DNA of 64,000 bases from Diphasiastrum complanatum (GCA_029204225.1 CM055114.1:10441948-10505947), one strand, 5' to 3'; positions 12,356-25,265 are shown, counted from the stretch's first letter. Notes: generated from the letters alone by a model not told the origin. Program-made: numbers and translations.

Positions 12356-13253
12356 TAAACTCAATATGGACATAGATATGTCATCGGTACTGCAGATTGA
12401 GATTGTGGCTATTCTATGCTATCAACTTTTCACAGCTCGTTATTTTCCCTGGCATCTCTATCCCATGATGCTCAATCGAGCAGTGGAAGTTATGGCGCTT
12501 ATCTGCTCTCAGGGTTACATACCCTGTCAGGTCAGTATTGCGCTCAGCTTGTGATCTGGATTCTCATTTGATGATCTGACTGTTCTGGACACGATTGAGT
12601 TTATATATTTCTGCCTTAATTAGACGTTGAAGGCTGCTATTGGGTTAACAACTTTTAAGATTTGTAATGGTTCCAGTACTCAGCAGCTCAGATCCTTCTT
12701 TCTGTACTTTCTATGGCGGTATATGCAAAGAGGCAGCCTTGTGGGATATATCATTGTGCCGCACCGCTTGCATTGTATAGCATATTGCTATCGTACGAGG
12801 TATTGGACTAACTTTGCATCCCTCGAAGATACCAAAGACTATTTCTTTCTATGATAATAAACATAATTGATCGTGAGCTTATATACTTAATTAGATATTG
12901 AAGCCAATGGTTTGACTTCAAGAAAGTGTCACTCTTACCTCATGTAGTGATGAACTTTCTGTAGCTAGCGATATTAGCTTCTGCGATTTTTGGAAGATTG
13001 AACTGAAGCTGTACTATATATTTGTGGTTCAACAAGTAGTCTACAGATCCCTCATGGTATTTAGCCTGATTGACTGATATTTGTCCAATTTGCAGACCTT
13101 TGTTGCAGTGATTGTAATTAAGATCTCAAGAATGCCAATGGCGAACGATGACGGACACATTATTGCAAACTGGCGTACTTTTCAAGTTGCTCCAATTCCA
13201 GTTTCAAATGACCAAAACATACAGCCATTTGTAAGCTTTGTTTCGTTTTAATT

Positions 13254-13396
<143 letters not shown>

Positions 13397-14263
13397 CTAG
13401 CTGATACTTTGTCAACACAGGGACTGGAAATAATCAGGATGTCGACTAGTTCATTGAGGGCACGAATTCTTAGTCAAGTTGCTCCTGAAGCCACAGAAGG
13501 ATATATTGATACCACCCCAAAATCTCCAACATCACATGACGTGAGGGATGTTATAGTTGCAGTTCAGCAACCTGATGGAGATAAGGTAGTTTCAAAATTT
13601 ATTGTTATTTTACCTACATAATGCTGAGCTTTGAGATTCAATCATTCTTTCTTTTCGTCTTTCCTGCAACTCATGAATGGTCTTCAAATTTAGATAGACT
13701 TAGGGAACCATCTTTGCTATGATAAGCATGGCTTTGGAATCCATGTTGTTAGACGTATAAAATTGTGAGGGGTGCTCTTTCTGCAGTTTGCAATTGCAAA
13801 GATGTGTGATCAGATCCAACCACACTTGGAGCCTGTATGAACAGAAGCTTCTGAATTTGAATCATGAAAGGCATCAGACCACCAAGAAGTCTCTAAAGGC
13901 TTGTTGCATGCTCTCCACCGAAACCTAGTACCTTCCTAACTAAGCAGGGACAGATTATTCAAGATTTTGAAGAGTTCACTTTCAAATTTTCCTCTACCTG
14001 AAAATAACATGCTCGTACCTTTCATTCAACTTTAGTGAATTTGAAACTTGATCAATATGTTGGGACTGAAGTTTAAAATTGTGGCTTACATGGTGTCATA
14101 ATAGAGCTGTTCATCAAGATACTTGCTATGACTTGGAGTTGATGAACTCAAGCCCTAATTAGAGATGCACACTATGATACCTTTAATGAGTCAAGTTACA
14201 TGATACTATTGATATGACTTAAGAAAAATTAATAACATTTATAAATATGCAAGTATCACCACA

Positions 14264-14350
14264 ATGCATCTTGGTTTCCAAGGGCGGCTTGAACATGGGA
14301 CCAAATAAACTTTGGATGCCAAGCTAACCAACTTAGCAAACCCCTAGATA
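14264..14350 (-). repeat. tRNA-derived SINE-like repeat, single inverted copy
   Basis: Its reverse complement contains GGTTAGCTTGGCATCCAAAG, then TTTGGTCCCATGTTCAAGCC and CCTTGGAAACCAAGATGCA. These match the first copy of the cluster at 11292 over about 85 bp. The copy is dispersed and in opposite orientation, which supports a mobile repeat over a purely local tandem array. Confidence 0.65.
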
Positions 14351-16340
14351 TAAGTTTCACCATAATGACTAAGTTTCAGCCTCAACACATTTCAGTGTAA
14401 TTGGCTTCTCCTGGCTGGAAATATGGACTTTTTCACGGACAAGTTAAGCGATGATTTTTGGGAAATAAATTTGCCTCTTACAAACTTTCTCCTTAAGTGT
14501 TAAAAATTACAAGAAACTGACAAATTTGTGAGCATAATTAAGCAATTATCATGAACAAGTTGAATTTAAAAGTGATTTAGTTGAGTTTGTTGGAGGAGGC
14601 ATCACCCAAAAAAGGGGTGTGCCTTAGGCTTTGAGATTATTCCAAAAGCAAAGGTTGGGAGTACCCACATATAAGAAGTTGTTGGTCACTCACTTGTATA
14701 CTTGTGATGGTGAGCAACTAGACCATTGGAGATGGGATCTCAATGTGAGGCCCACAGAGACGCAAAACCAATTTTAATGTAGTATCAAGCATTCATCATT
14801 GTGATTTTCCATAAATAACGTGTTATAATACTATTCTAGTCTTGGTTATTGCTAATAATATTAGTCGTCAATGCTAATTAGGGGTCAAGGAGGCTAGGGT
14901 TAGGGTTTTTGGAAGTGGTACACTAAGTATAGACATTAGGAGGTGAAATTATTGAATACACTAGATCAGGGACTCTAGGGTTATGAATATATGTAGCTTG
15001 GAGGGGGGAGCCTTAGTACCACATTCATTCATGGATTTATCAGTTCATGTAGTATGGATGGTGATTCTTGTATCTTCCCATAGTAGGCTTGCAAGGCCTA
15101 TTAGATGGACTACGATGGATGGTGTCGAGGCTAATCCCACTACATTTGATTGACTCCATACAGTTGGTCTGTGCCAAGTCATCGTTTATCATATGGCGAG
15201 TCTCTACATACTATCATAGTTCAATAAAAAAATATATCATATGACGCTCAAGGTCCAACTATTATGCAATAGATATTTGTTTTTCTAGTGATATTTACAT
15301 GTGATTAATGCAAAAGCGTGAATATCTCATTTTTCGTGATGAAGAAGAAGTGTAAACTACAATAGCTTGCAAGGTCTCATATATCATAGTTCATAATGTC
15401 AACAATCTCTTGGTTAACTAGGAAGATTGGTTTTAGATGAATTTATCATGCATCTTAGGTCTACCACTGGATTGATTTCCAAAAAATTAGAAATCTACTA
15501 TAATTCAAAGAAAATTCTATAATGTGTACAAGACGTTTAAGTAAAATCAACTTAAAAGAGATTTTTTGAAGCCATAAAAAATAAATAAGAAAATACCTGT
15601 AATGTTATAGTTAATATAGGCTTACCAATCACTACCCACAATGTCTATTCAAGACCTAACCAATATGACTAATATCTTTAATAAGAAAAATTATTACTTC
15701 CTCTATTTTATTTGATGCTTGAACTTTGAGTTGAGGGGAGATTGTCTCTAGATCTTTTATGATATAGAGTATTGAGTCAAAGGAAAGTTAATTGTAAAAT
15801 CGAATACATTTTGAGAACTTGATAGAATGACTAAAGCTAAACAAATTTAGATGTTTTTTGGAGGATCTAATTGTGAAATTTTCAAATCCAAAGACAACCA
15901 AAATATTAGATCTAAGGCATGAATGATTGCACTAACAACCAATTTCATCTATGTCATACAACACTTCATTACATGTTGACTTAGTCTAGGCCTTCAATCA
16001 ACTTTTCTAAATCATAATTATATCAATATTTTGCAAAAGAACTATAGCAAATGCAAAGATCTAAGTCCATATTCGTAAATTCTAGCTTGCTAGCACTCAC
16101 AATTTTAAGATTTCAACATGCATAGATACAATGTAACAAATGGTGAATCTATAAGAATATATGTTGATATTATGGCCCAACATTTTGATGGAATATTAAG
16201 TGCAAATGTTTATCAAGATAATTGATGTTAGACATCACTAAAGTCATGGTCAGTGTTCATGTAATAAGCTCTAGTTAAGCTAAAAGTAGCTCAACTTAAG
16301 CAAGTTAAGTCAATTCAAAGTAAGATATTTCAAGAAAGAT
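14351..16340. other. AT-rich DNA without recognisable genes
   Basis: Stops are dense in all six frames. I see no LTR, PBS or coding motif. Confidence 0.5.
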
Positions 16341-16343
16341 AGG

Positions 16344-16920
16344 CTATTCTATCTTAGTTGGATGTTCCTGGACTTGACCTTTGAGACGCTTAAAGTGCTC
16401 AATATAATCATGTACGCGTTCTTCTTTTTTTATCTTTATATTACTAAGGCATACAAATGGGCTCTCTATGAGACTGAAAGGTTGGAAGCATTTAATAAAA
16501 GACTCTTTCAATTCTGACCAATCTTGTCTATCATCACAATCGAGGTTAAAAAACCACTCTCGTGCTTTATCCACCATGGTCATTGAAAATAATTGGACTT
16601 TTGGATTGTCCATATATTCACCATATACTTCACATGCATTCTCAAAGATTTGTAAAAATCTATGAAGGTCCACATTACCATCAAACTTTGGTAATTCCAA
16701 TCTGGGTGTTCGTTTATCAAATCATTTGGTATGGTGAGCATGCTGAACAGGTTGATCATCAGGGTTATAAAATTTATTATGCCTCCATCTGGATGGCTCA
16801 GGATCTTGATCTACCTGAGATCTAAGATGATAGGGCTTGTTCTCATCATTTGGATGATCGCTCAATGTGAACTCATCTAGAAGTTCTAGTATATTTGTCA
16901 TTAGAACTAGTCGGAGTCAA
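16344..16920 (-). pseudogene. Ty3/gypsy gag fragment (same family as gypsy C)
   Basis: The minus-strand reading gives LELPKFDGNVDLHRFLQIFE, then VDKAREWFFNLD, WSELKESFIKCFQPF and ERVHDYIEHFKRLKGQVQE, which is a retrotransposon Gag capsid domain. The word SNIKIKKEERVHDYIEHFKR matches SNIKMTKDEKVRDYIERFKR in gypsy C at about 52250. Gag would build the cytoplasmic particle. The reading is open for about 118 codons. The upstream part is broken by a stop (TGA near 16718), and the fragment ends where the zinc-knuckle region should begin. No pol follows. Confidence 0.88.
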
Positions 16921-17009
16921 CTCTTTTTTGTATTGATTTTTTTTGAAATATTGGACTGACAATACCTTAGAATAGAATTAGATTTTCAATAAGAATTCTA
17001 TAAAAGTGG

Positions 17010-17420
17010 TATGTCAGATCTGAGCACAAGCTCGTCGGATACAACTATAGTGACAATGTCGGATGTAAAGTCGCGACAATTTGGCAAATCTGTTGTCGGT
17101 TACAGTCTCAGATGTAGTTGTTGGTTGCTCGTCAGATACAAGATTGTCAGATGCACATCAGATAGAAAATCGTCGGATGCACGTCGGATACAAGATCGTC
17201 GGCTGCACACATAGAAATTCGTCGAATGCAAATGCGAGAATCCCGAAGGATCTGTCAAATGGAATTTTGGATGAAAATTTGTCAGATTCAATTTAAATTT
17301 TGGATGGAAATTCGTCGGATGAAAATGCAAGAATCCTGAAGGATTTGTCGGATGGAAATTCGTCGGATGCAAATGCGAGAATCCCAAAGGATCTGTTGGA
17401 TGGAAAAAGTCTGATTTTTG
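17010..17420 (-). repeat. Irregular tandem repeat, about 48-bp unit, upstream of gypsy gag
   Basis: Units built from GTCGGATGCAAATGCGAGAA and TCCCGAAGGATCTGTC recur through 17215-17400, with a looser GTCGGATG-rich part at 17010-17215. On the minus strand they stay open for 119 codons (17459-17100). The translation repeats about every 16 residues around HPTNFHPT and DPSGFSHL, because 48 is a multiple of three. The array lies in the position of the leader of the gag fragment that follows on the same strand. Confidence 0.7.
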
Positions 17421-17459
17421 GGTGTGTGAAAAATTGCCTACATTGGCAAATCTAGCCAT

Positions 17460-19540
17460 CTAGAATATTGTACATTTTGTCAATATTGTTTGTTAGTTAT
17501 TTGAATGGCCAAAGTGCCACTTGTAAATTCACACCTAAAGTAGGTTACCACGAGTCAAGAGGAGTGGTTGTGTCCATTTGGTAGTGATTCCTACTTTGTA
17601 GGATCTAGACCATGATTTATGATGAGATTTGTACCTACCATGCGCCTACCAAGCATGACTCTTGGATCTAGGCTAGGGTTTTCACATTAGGGAAAGAAAG
17701 TTGAGTCTATTTCCTTATTACATGCTGGATATTCACCTAACTTGGAAAAGGAAGTGTCTTTTACTATGTACTCTCATTCTCCATAGTGAGGAGATAGAAA
17801 CTTTTTGGAGGCTCAAGGAGAAACTTGAGTTTTCTCTCTATGTGTTATGATTGCTTTTGATTCCAATGAAACTCAGCTTTGGCACACTCTAAACTCTGTC
17901 TACAAGCCGTACTACAGCCTCATTTCCACACATGTGAACTCGGATTATAGTTTTTGATCAATGCTCTGATTGTCTCTACTTGTTTTCTATCAAGCTGCTA
18001 AACTAGATCTTGTTTTTTGATGACTAATATCTGATAGATTGTTTAACAAGCACACAATCAACCTTTTGGATCATTAAAAGATCCATTTATGGTCCTTAGT
18101 ACTGTACTTTTAACAGGGTCACTTTGGATGTATTTTTGAGTTTGGTTGTGGGGTGCACATCAGTTCTAAACTCAGACTATCCTTCCTCCCCTAAAAGAGT
18201 GCGTGCGACGGTAGAGAGCGGTGGGGCAATGGATTTGTTGAACTATTTTTTGTTTAGGTTTGGATGGAATGTTGATCTCAAAGAAGAGATTGAATGCGTG
18301 CTTGTAAAAAAAATGAATGCAAGAATGCAAGACTAAGGAAGATGGACTGTAAGATACGAGTTCTTTAGCACGATTTAAGAAGATTATCAGTGTGCAACAG
18401 TGCCAATGTTTGCTGATCCTGACAACTCAATGTTGCAAATTCACTAGCAATGTTCTACTGGTTCTACTGACACCGTTGCAGAAATCTATCAGCCTACAGC
18501 CAACAGAGTTCTGCTACTCTTCTCAAATCTCTATCTATTTGTAGTGTAATGGTGATGTATCTTGCCTGTCAAACTAGCACATCTACGACCTGATCTCGAT
18601 CCTTGACTGATAATGGAAGCTCAACTTAAATCTAAGATCTATCAGGATTCATAAACCTATGTATCTGCTTCGGATCTTTTTTGGTTTCTTACAAAATGTA
18701 GATTATTATAATCTAATCTAAGCAAGAAACACATAATAAGATTGAATCTAATCCTACTGAAAACACCAGAACTAAATCTAACTAAGAACTGAAAATCCTA
18801 CAAAGTGTTTATTACAAATATCACTCAACATTTGTAATAAAAACTCCTCAGGGAGCCAAGTGTGATGTTGTGTAAGATCAGCCACTAAGCCCTACACATC
18901 TACCTAATATTAATCACAAAACCAATCATGAAAGAAGGAAGAACCAACAACAACACATTCATACACAAGTATCCAAACTAAATGCATGAAAATGGAGCAT
19001 AGAAGGAAATGCACGTGGAACGATCTTCAATTCTCAAAGCAACAACATTTCAATACATATCTTATGCTTGGAAACTCGTAGAGGAGGCCATTGTGTATAC
19101 CCACGAGTTAGGGAATCCATTTCTATTACAATTTGGATTTCATGTGAACCCCATTCTATAAAGGTTTGGGTTCCACCTCTTACATAATAGTAGGAGGCCT
19201 CTTTATTAAAAACACAACTCAAGTTGAGAGGGTCTAAATTACTAGCTTCCACATGGTTTCCATCTTTTGGGAACTACCATGGGGCTCACAAAATGTATAA
19301 CTTTAGCCTAACTTTAGCCTAGCACTAGTAATTTTCATGCTCTCAGACTTGGCTCTCAACATCTCCACTAGAAGCCCTTTTGAGTGGTGAGGTTATGCAT
19401 CGACACCTCAGGGCATGGTATCCGCTAACACTTTGATGTAGCAGTATGTGGCACATGAGTTTAGTATTTTGTATAATCAAAAACATCATCATGTTGTAGT
19501 TTAAGCTCCCAACCTTTTTTCTTATTTGGTCTTATAGTAC
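17460..19540. other. No gene recognised
   Basis: I see no coding block above background. The copia element on the right is cut at about 19540, and its RNase H and 3' LTR are not found in this stretch. Confidence 0.5.
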
Positions 19541-19547
19541 TATCTCA

Positions 19548-21999
19548 TCACATACAAATGCAAAGAGCAAAAAGCTTAGAAGCCATTAATAGGTGTACTC
19601 GAAGGCTTAAATCCTGCATATTGAACTTATAAAGCAAATCTTGTGCATATTTACTTTGTGTAAGAAAGACCATGTCTTCATTTTGCCATACTTCAATGCC
19701 AAGACAATAGTGCATCAATCCTAGATCACTCATGTCAAAAGCATTGGAAAGATCTGATTTTATTTCATCAATTAAGCTCTCATTACTTCCTGTAATAACA
19801 AATCATCCACGTACAACACAATGAGCACTATATCTGAGTCTTGCCTTAGAATGTGAAGATTAAGAATAGCATCACTCTTTACCATTCCTCTTCGCTTGAA
19901 GTGTTCATCAATGCAAGAGTACCACACCCATGGTGCTTGCTTCAATCCATAAATGGCTTTGTTGAGCTTATAAACGAGATGCTCTCTACCTGGCTCAACA
20001 AATCCTTGAGGTTGTACTAAGTACACCTCTTCATCCAGCACTCCATTAAGAAAAGCAGATTTAACGTCCATTTGCTGGATCTTCCAACCATAGAAAACAG
20101 AAATAGCAATGATAGAACGTATAGTTACCATCTTAGCTACGGGTGCGAAGGTTTCCTCAAAATCAATACCTTCCTGCGGCTCAAATCCTCTCGCAACCAG
20201 CCATGCTTTGTACTTGTTGAGTTGCCCATCAGCTCCATATTTGATCTTGTATATCAATTTGCAAGTGATAGGTGTCTTACCATCAGGTAGCTCAACCAAG
20301 TTCCACGTCCTATTTTTCATTATAGCTTCCATTTCTGTTTCCATAGCTTCACGCCACTCCTTGTGCTCCTTTGCTTTATCAAAATTTTTTGGTTCTTGAG
20401 CCTTGAGCACAAAACCCATTAGGGCTAGATTCATCTCTAATCTTGTAGGAGGTTTTTGATTTCTACTTGATCTTCTAAGCTCTCCCTGCTCACTTGATTC
20501 AGGAGTATCTCCCTTATTAGCATCACTTGTTACTGACAAGTACCACTTAGGCACTCTCCTAGGAATCTCATTATTGACCCTGTCTTTTCCCATTGGCTCT
20601 TCCATATCGACACCAACTTCTTCCTTCACTTGCACTTTAGCTTTATTATCAAAGGGATCAATTGTCAATTTTATTTGGTCATTTTGTCCCATCTCATCAA
20701 AAGTAGCATCTCTAGAAATCACGATATTTTGTGCATCTGTGTCATACATCCTGTATGCCTTGGCTCTTTCATCATATCCAAGGAGAATACACTTAACAGC
20801 TTTTCATCCAGCTTCTTTCGTTTTTCATCAGGTACATGAGCGTAAGCATCACAACCAAATACTCGTAAATGAGAAACATTAGGTTTCTTTCCAGTAAAAG
20901 CTTCGTAAGGTGTCTTACCCTCCACGGACTTCGTAGGACACCGATTCAAGATATGAGTAGTTGTGTTGCATGCTTTTGCCCAAAAAGTATTTGGCAAACC
21001 CTTGCTCTTAAGCATTGCCCTACCCATCTCCACAATGGATCTGTTTTTCCGTTCTTCAACTCCGTTCTGTTGTGGTGAATAGGGTGCAGTGATTTGTCTC
21101 TTGATCCCCTAATCCTTGCAAAAGTTTATAAACTCTGTTGAAAAATACTCACCACCACCATCTGATCTGAGGGTCTTAATATAAAAACCTGTTTGTTTTT
21201 CAACTAAAGCCTTGAACTCTCTAAACTTGGCAAAAGCATCAGATTTCTTGCTTATGAAATAAATCCAGATATGTCTACTATAGTCATCAATGAATGTGAT
21301 GAAATAGTAACAACCACTAATGGACCTAGTTTGTATTGGTCCACACAAATCACTATGAACAAGATCAAGAATGCCACTGGCTCTTCTTGCTCCATCTTTG
21401 GAAAATCTCTCTCTATGTTGTTTTCCCAAAATGCAACCCTCACAAATTTTTCCTTCAAAAGAAATATCAGGCAATCCAACAACTAGATTATCTCTTTTAA
21501 GAATTTGCAAGCTTTGAGCACTAATATGACCAAACCTTTGATGCCAAAGATCACTTCGACTATCAACAGTGCTTACCATAGCTCGAGTAAAAGATCTTGC
21601 ATTCAATTTGTAGAGTCGATTTTCGTTGACTCTAGCTCCTATAGCAATTACTTTGTAGTGATTCTTGATGTCTTTGACAAGACATTTGTCACTGTCAAAC
21701 TCAACTTTGAGTTGTTTATCAGCCATCGTCCCAACAGATAGTAGATCGTTAGCTAAGCCAGATACATATTGCACATTGCTTATCTGCTTTATCTTCCCGC
21801 TGGCTAACTTCACTGGTACCACTCCAACTCCTTTAACAGATAGCAATTTGCCATCAGCTTGTCCAACTTCATCACCATTGTCAGTTTCCTTGAGTTCTGA
21901 AAACCACTCTTTCCTTAAAGTCATGTGCTTGGATGCACCATTATCAATGTACCATGTATCCTTGGCTTCATCACTTGTCATTAATACTGTAATGAACAA
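19548..21999 (-). pseudogene. Ty1/copia pol: protease, integrase, reverse transcriptase (few lesions)
   Basis: Minus-strand order is as follows. Protease near 21950 reads [12 protein letters not shown], so Asn replaces the usual Ser/Thr/Cys after the catalytic Asp. The integrase zinc finger is WHQRFGH with CEGCILGKQ. The integrase core has [18 protein letters not shown] and RSDGGGEYF. An in-frame TAG lies at 21109, then SPQQNGVEERKNRSIVEMG supplies the catalytic Glu. The C-terminus is FWAKACNTTTHILNRCP and FGCDAYAHVPDEKRKK. RT reads WNLVELPDGKTPI, IQQMDVKSAFLNGVLDEEVY and LYVDDLL. It then shifts frame near 19785 to MSDLGLMHYCLGIEVW and ends at 19548. A second shift lies near 20770. RNase H and the 3' LTR are missing. 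This is the best preserved pol in the window and probably its youngest element. Confidence 0.94.
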
Positions 22000-22001
22000 T
22001 T

Positions 22002-22990
22002 TTAAACTCTCACCAGTATCATCTTCATATTGATCATCATCGTATTGATGTTGATTAGTATAATTGTCTTCATAATAATAGTCATCAAATCGATGTTGAT
22101 CAGCATAATTTCATGCTTGCCATTTGTCTTTTCTTTGTTCCATCTCCTTCTGTTTCTTGAAGCATTCACGCTTCCAGTAGCCAGGTTTGTTGCAGTACCA
22201 ACAATTTTCAGGTTTATTTTGTCTTGAATAGCTGCGTCCTTGACCTCGGCCTTGATTCCAATTGTCTCGATTCGGACTATCATTGACTTGCTTATGAAAT
22301 TGTTAAAATGATCTCTGGCTTGAGTTTCCTCCTCTCGATTGATACCTTACACGGCCAAATCTTCCACCTCGTCCTCTAACTACAAGAGCTTGATCATAAC
22401 TCCTGTTACGATGATTCAAGTTCTCTTGACGTTGCTCTTCTTGCAAAAGCAATCCACCTAGTTCTTCATAGGTTGGAAGATTTTCTCTTGTGGCTATACT
22501 CATCACAAACATCTGATGTGACTCACTCAGACTATTCAATGTCAATTGCACGATCTTGTACTCGCTCTCCAACTACTGCTAATTGGTCACGGATCTCTTT
22601 GATCTTCAGTATGTGATTGGCAATAGTTGCACCATCATCCATCCGCAATGTATGCAACTTCATCTTCAGAAACAGTATTTGAGATGTATTTGTTGTTTCA
22701 AACAATGCCTTCAATGTATCCCACGTTTCTTTTGGTCCTTCTGAATATGAAATATAGGGAATAATTGCATCTCTAACTAATAAGCTGATGACATTCTGGG
22801 CTTTCCGTTTTCTTCTATCAAATGCCCGCTGATCTTCTTCAATAATTGACCTTGTCTCTTCACCTGTCACGATCTCCCACATCTCCTTTTCCATCAAAAT
22901 GTTCTTCAGTTTGAATTTCCAAACTGCATAGTTGCTGGCACCTTCCAATTTGCTTGACTCATTAAGGACACTCTCGCTTAGAGTTGTCAT
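22002..22990 (-). pseudogene. Ty1/copia gag with zinc knuckle
   Basis: From ATG at 22990 the minus strand reads LEGASNYAVWKFKLKNILME and MWEIVTGEE, then ETWDTLKALFETTNTSQILF and LHTLRMDDGATIANHILKIK. This is the UBN2-type copia Gag. Near 22560 the frame changes to VQLTLNSLSESHQMFVMSIA and LPTYEELGGLLLQEEQRQEN. Near 22200 a CCHC knuckle can be read in yet another frame (the CWYCNKPGYWKRECFKKQ region). Gag would package element RNA. The frame changes make it non-functional as read. It is followed directly by pol on the same strand and preceded by a long leader with tandem repeats. Confidence 0.9.
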
Positions 22991-23054
22991 TACTGGATAG
23001 ATGAGTCTGGCTCACAAAATTTATCACACCACAGAACTGTAAATTTTTGGTTGG

Positions 23055-23306
23055 ACACATGATATCGATACGACGCGCGGGTGCACGACTACTCGGGATT
23101 CTCTTTAGCTCGCGCACGTGGATCCGATATTGGTACAGATATGCGATATCGGTATGACGCGCGGATGGACGACTGCTCTAGATTTTCTTTACCTCTGGCG
23201 CATCGCTCCAATATTGGTACTGATATGTAATATCGGTATGACGCGCGGATGTATGACTACTCTTGGTTTTCTTCACCTTTGGCGTGTCAATCCGATATTG
23301 GTACGG
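23055..23306. repeat. Three tandem 84-bp repeats in the copia leader
   Basis: Units at 23055, 23139 and 23223 each contain GATATCGGTATGACGCGCGG and end in CCGATATTGGTAC. They lie between the PBS and the gag start of the minus-strand copia element. Confidence 0.85.
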
Positions 23307-23560
23307 ACAAGATGAAAAGTAGAGAGAACATAAGAACTTTCAGAGAGAATATTCTAGATTCTCCACTTCGGCGCAGCGGCTACGCCGTCTCCTCTTTACA
23401 AAGATTTCGAAATGTGTGATCGTTCAAAAGACAAAGATCAGTAATGTGAAAAACATGAAGCTTCCTAACTCTGAATGACAGTACTAGACAATATCTAGTG
23501 TGATTTGTGGTACTCCAAACAGACAAATGAGAGATTTCTTGGCAAACCTCTTACACAAAT

Positions 23561-23765
23561 AGCACTTTTCACAACAACTACAAAGTATTGTAAGAATCTC
23601 CTCCACTCAACAGATTTTCAATCTGTCTGATGTTGCCCTGGCCTTTTGGATGCCTTTGAAACTGTGCTTTTCACAACAACTAGAAAGTGTTGTAAAAATG
23701 TAGCCACTCAATAGATTTTCAACTTGTTTGATGATGCCCTTGCCTTTTTGATACCGTCGGGATTG
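23561..23765. repeat. Direct duplication of about 105 bp in the copia leader
   Basis: Two copies starting near 23561 and 23666 share CTTTTCACAACAACTA, CAGATTTTCAA and TTGATACCG-like ends. They are diverged by about 15-20% by eye. Confidence 0.75.
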
Positions 23766-23940
23766 TGTCTTCATTCCCACTGATGATTTTGAGCTCCAAA
23801 CCTACAAAATACACCAAAGAAGGATTTCTTGTAGTCATTTTTATCTCTCCAAGCTTTTACCTCCTGTGAAAGACTTTCTCACTTCGTTGTGGAGCCTGTG
23901 ACAAGCTGTATCCACTGATCAGGCACGCAGGACTATTGTT

Positions 23941-23952
23941 GCTCTGATACCA
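23941..23952 (-). other. Primer-binding site, initiator tRNA-Met type
   Basis: The minus strand reads TGGTATCAGAGC, complementary to the 3' end of tRNA-iMet. The adjacent LTR end (ending TTGACA on the minus strand) lies at 23953. It marks the 5' end of the internal region of the copia element. Confidence 0.9.
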
Positions 23953-24600
23953 TGTCAAGAATTAGATATGCAACATCAAGCATTCACCATAAGCAATCAC
24001 CACAAAAAGGCGGAAGAAGAACACGCACTGCCACTCTATCACTCTAACTCATACAGAATGTAAAATGTACAAATAAACCCTGAACCCCTGTGTTGTAAAT
24101 CTACCTTTACAAGCTTTACTTCCGGCGCCAGCATTGTCCCCGGTGCCAGCAGCGCCCTTGCTGCTCCCGGCGCCACTATGACTAGAATCCAACCGGCACC
24201 AAGTTCCTATAGCTAAAAATCTTTGATTGGTTCTAGCGAAGTCCAGAGAGCTCAGATCGATGTGCAATTATCTCACACGATCTAGGCATGATTAAAGGAA
24301 GCCTGGGGATCAATAGATTCTAGAAAGAGAAAAATGACTTTCTAGAGAGAGAAAACATGCTTTACCAGTCTGGGTAGAGTACTTGGTATGAGGGGAGGTG
24401 GTGAATCCCACCAATACTATAGGGGAGTGCGGGTTGCGACTCAGGACGAGCTCCAACCAAGTCTCAGCCTCCCTTGCTGGAATGTTGTCCTGGCACTCAC
24501 CTTGGCATGCCAGCATCCCGGAGATTAGGGTCGGTCACACACTTGAAATGTAACCTTCTCAGATTTATCAATAAAGTGAAATTTTTTTCAAACTGACTCT
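23953..24600 (-). mobile_element. 5' LTR of the 19.5-23.9 kb copia element (outer end undefined)
   Basis: The LTR starts at TGTCAAGAATTAGATATGCA on the plus strand (its 3' end on the minus strand) next to the PBS. Near 24060-24085 the minus strand reads GTTTATTTGTACATTTTAC, a possible promoter region. A GC-rich segment with repeated CCGGCGCCA words lies at 24120-24180. No second LTR exists in the window, so the outer end is unknown; 24600 is an upper guess. Confidence 0.5.
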
Positions 24601-24677
24601 GATTACCTTCTGGGATTCAGTGTTCAGTGCCGCTTCAAACTTTTTAATTTGGCACATAGCTGAGGGTCATATCCCAA

Positions 24678-24752
24678 GACGTCAGCGGTATGCCGTCGGG
24701 ACCATTCGGTCCGTGGCGCTAGCGGTATGCTGTCGGGACCATTTGGTCCAGG
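24678..24752. repeat. Two tandem copies of a 37-bp unit
   Basis: AGCGGTATGC[CT]GTCGGGACCA followed by TT[CT]GGTCC occurs twice in a row, just left of the non-autonomous LTR element. Confidence 0.8.
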
Positions 24753-24789
24753 AACTGGTTGTCTCCAAATTTATCACGGCTTGTGGTTC

Positions 24790-25263
24790 TGAGTGTATCC
24801 CTGCATGAACGTGAATGGGTTAAGATCTTGGAAAACGGGCTCTAACCTGTCGGCTGAGTTGGATGGCTTGCTTGGGTGGAAGTTACTTGTTTATGGCTGT
24901 CCAGTCTGGCGTGGCGCCAGGTTGGCTCCAGCGCTCGTGACAAAGCTTTCAGTTGGTTAAGTCTAGTGTAAATTAGACCGCTTGCTTGGAATGGATGTTA
25001 TTCGTTTGTAATGAAGCTTCGAGTTGGTTAAGTTTGATGTATGTCGGACGGCTGGTGCGGAGGAAATTCACCCAGATTGGGACCCCTGATCTGGCATGGC
25101 GCCAAGTTGGATCTCAATGTTGATTTCGGAACTTCAAGTTGGTTAAGTCTGATCTTTGTTAGTGAGTTGGCTGCTTGCATGTCAAGTGGGTTTGGATTGC
25201 AACACTTGAAGGCCGGGAAGCTAAGTCGTGGTTTCCGACTCCCTTTGGAATGCTTGCGCTACA
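24790..25263 (+). repeat. 5' LTR of the non-autonomous element
   Basis: It aligns end to end with 26863-27336. It contains three internal copies of AGTTGGTTAAGT and two of TGGCGCCA[AG]GTTGG. Confidence 0.88.
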
Positions 25264-25265
25264 TG

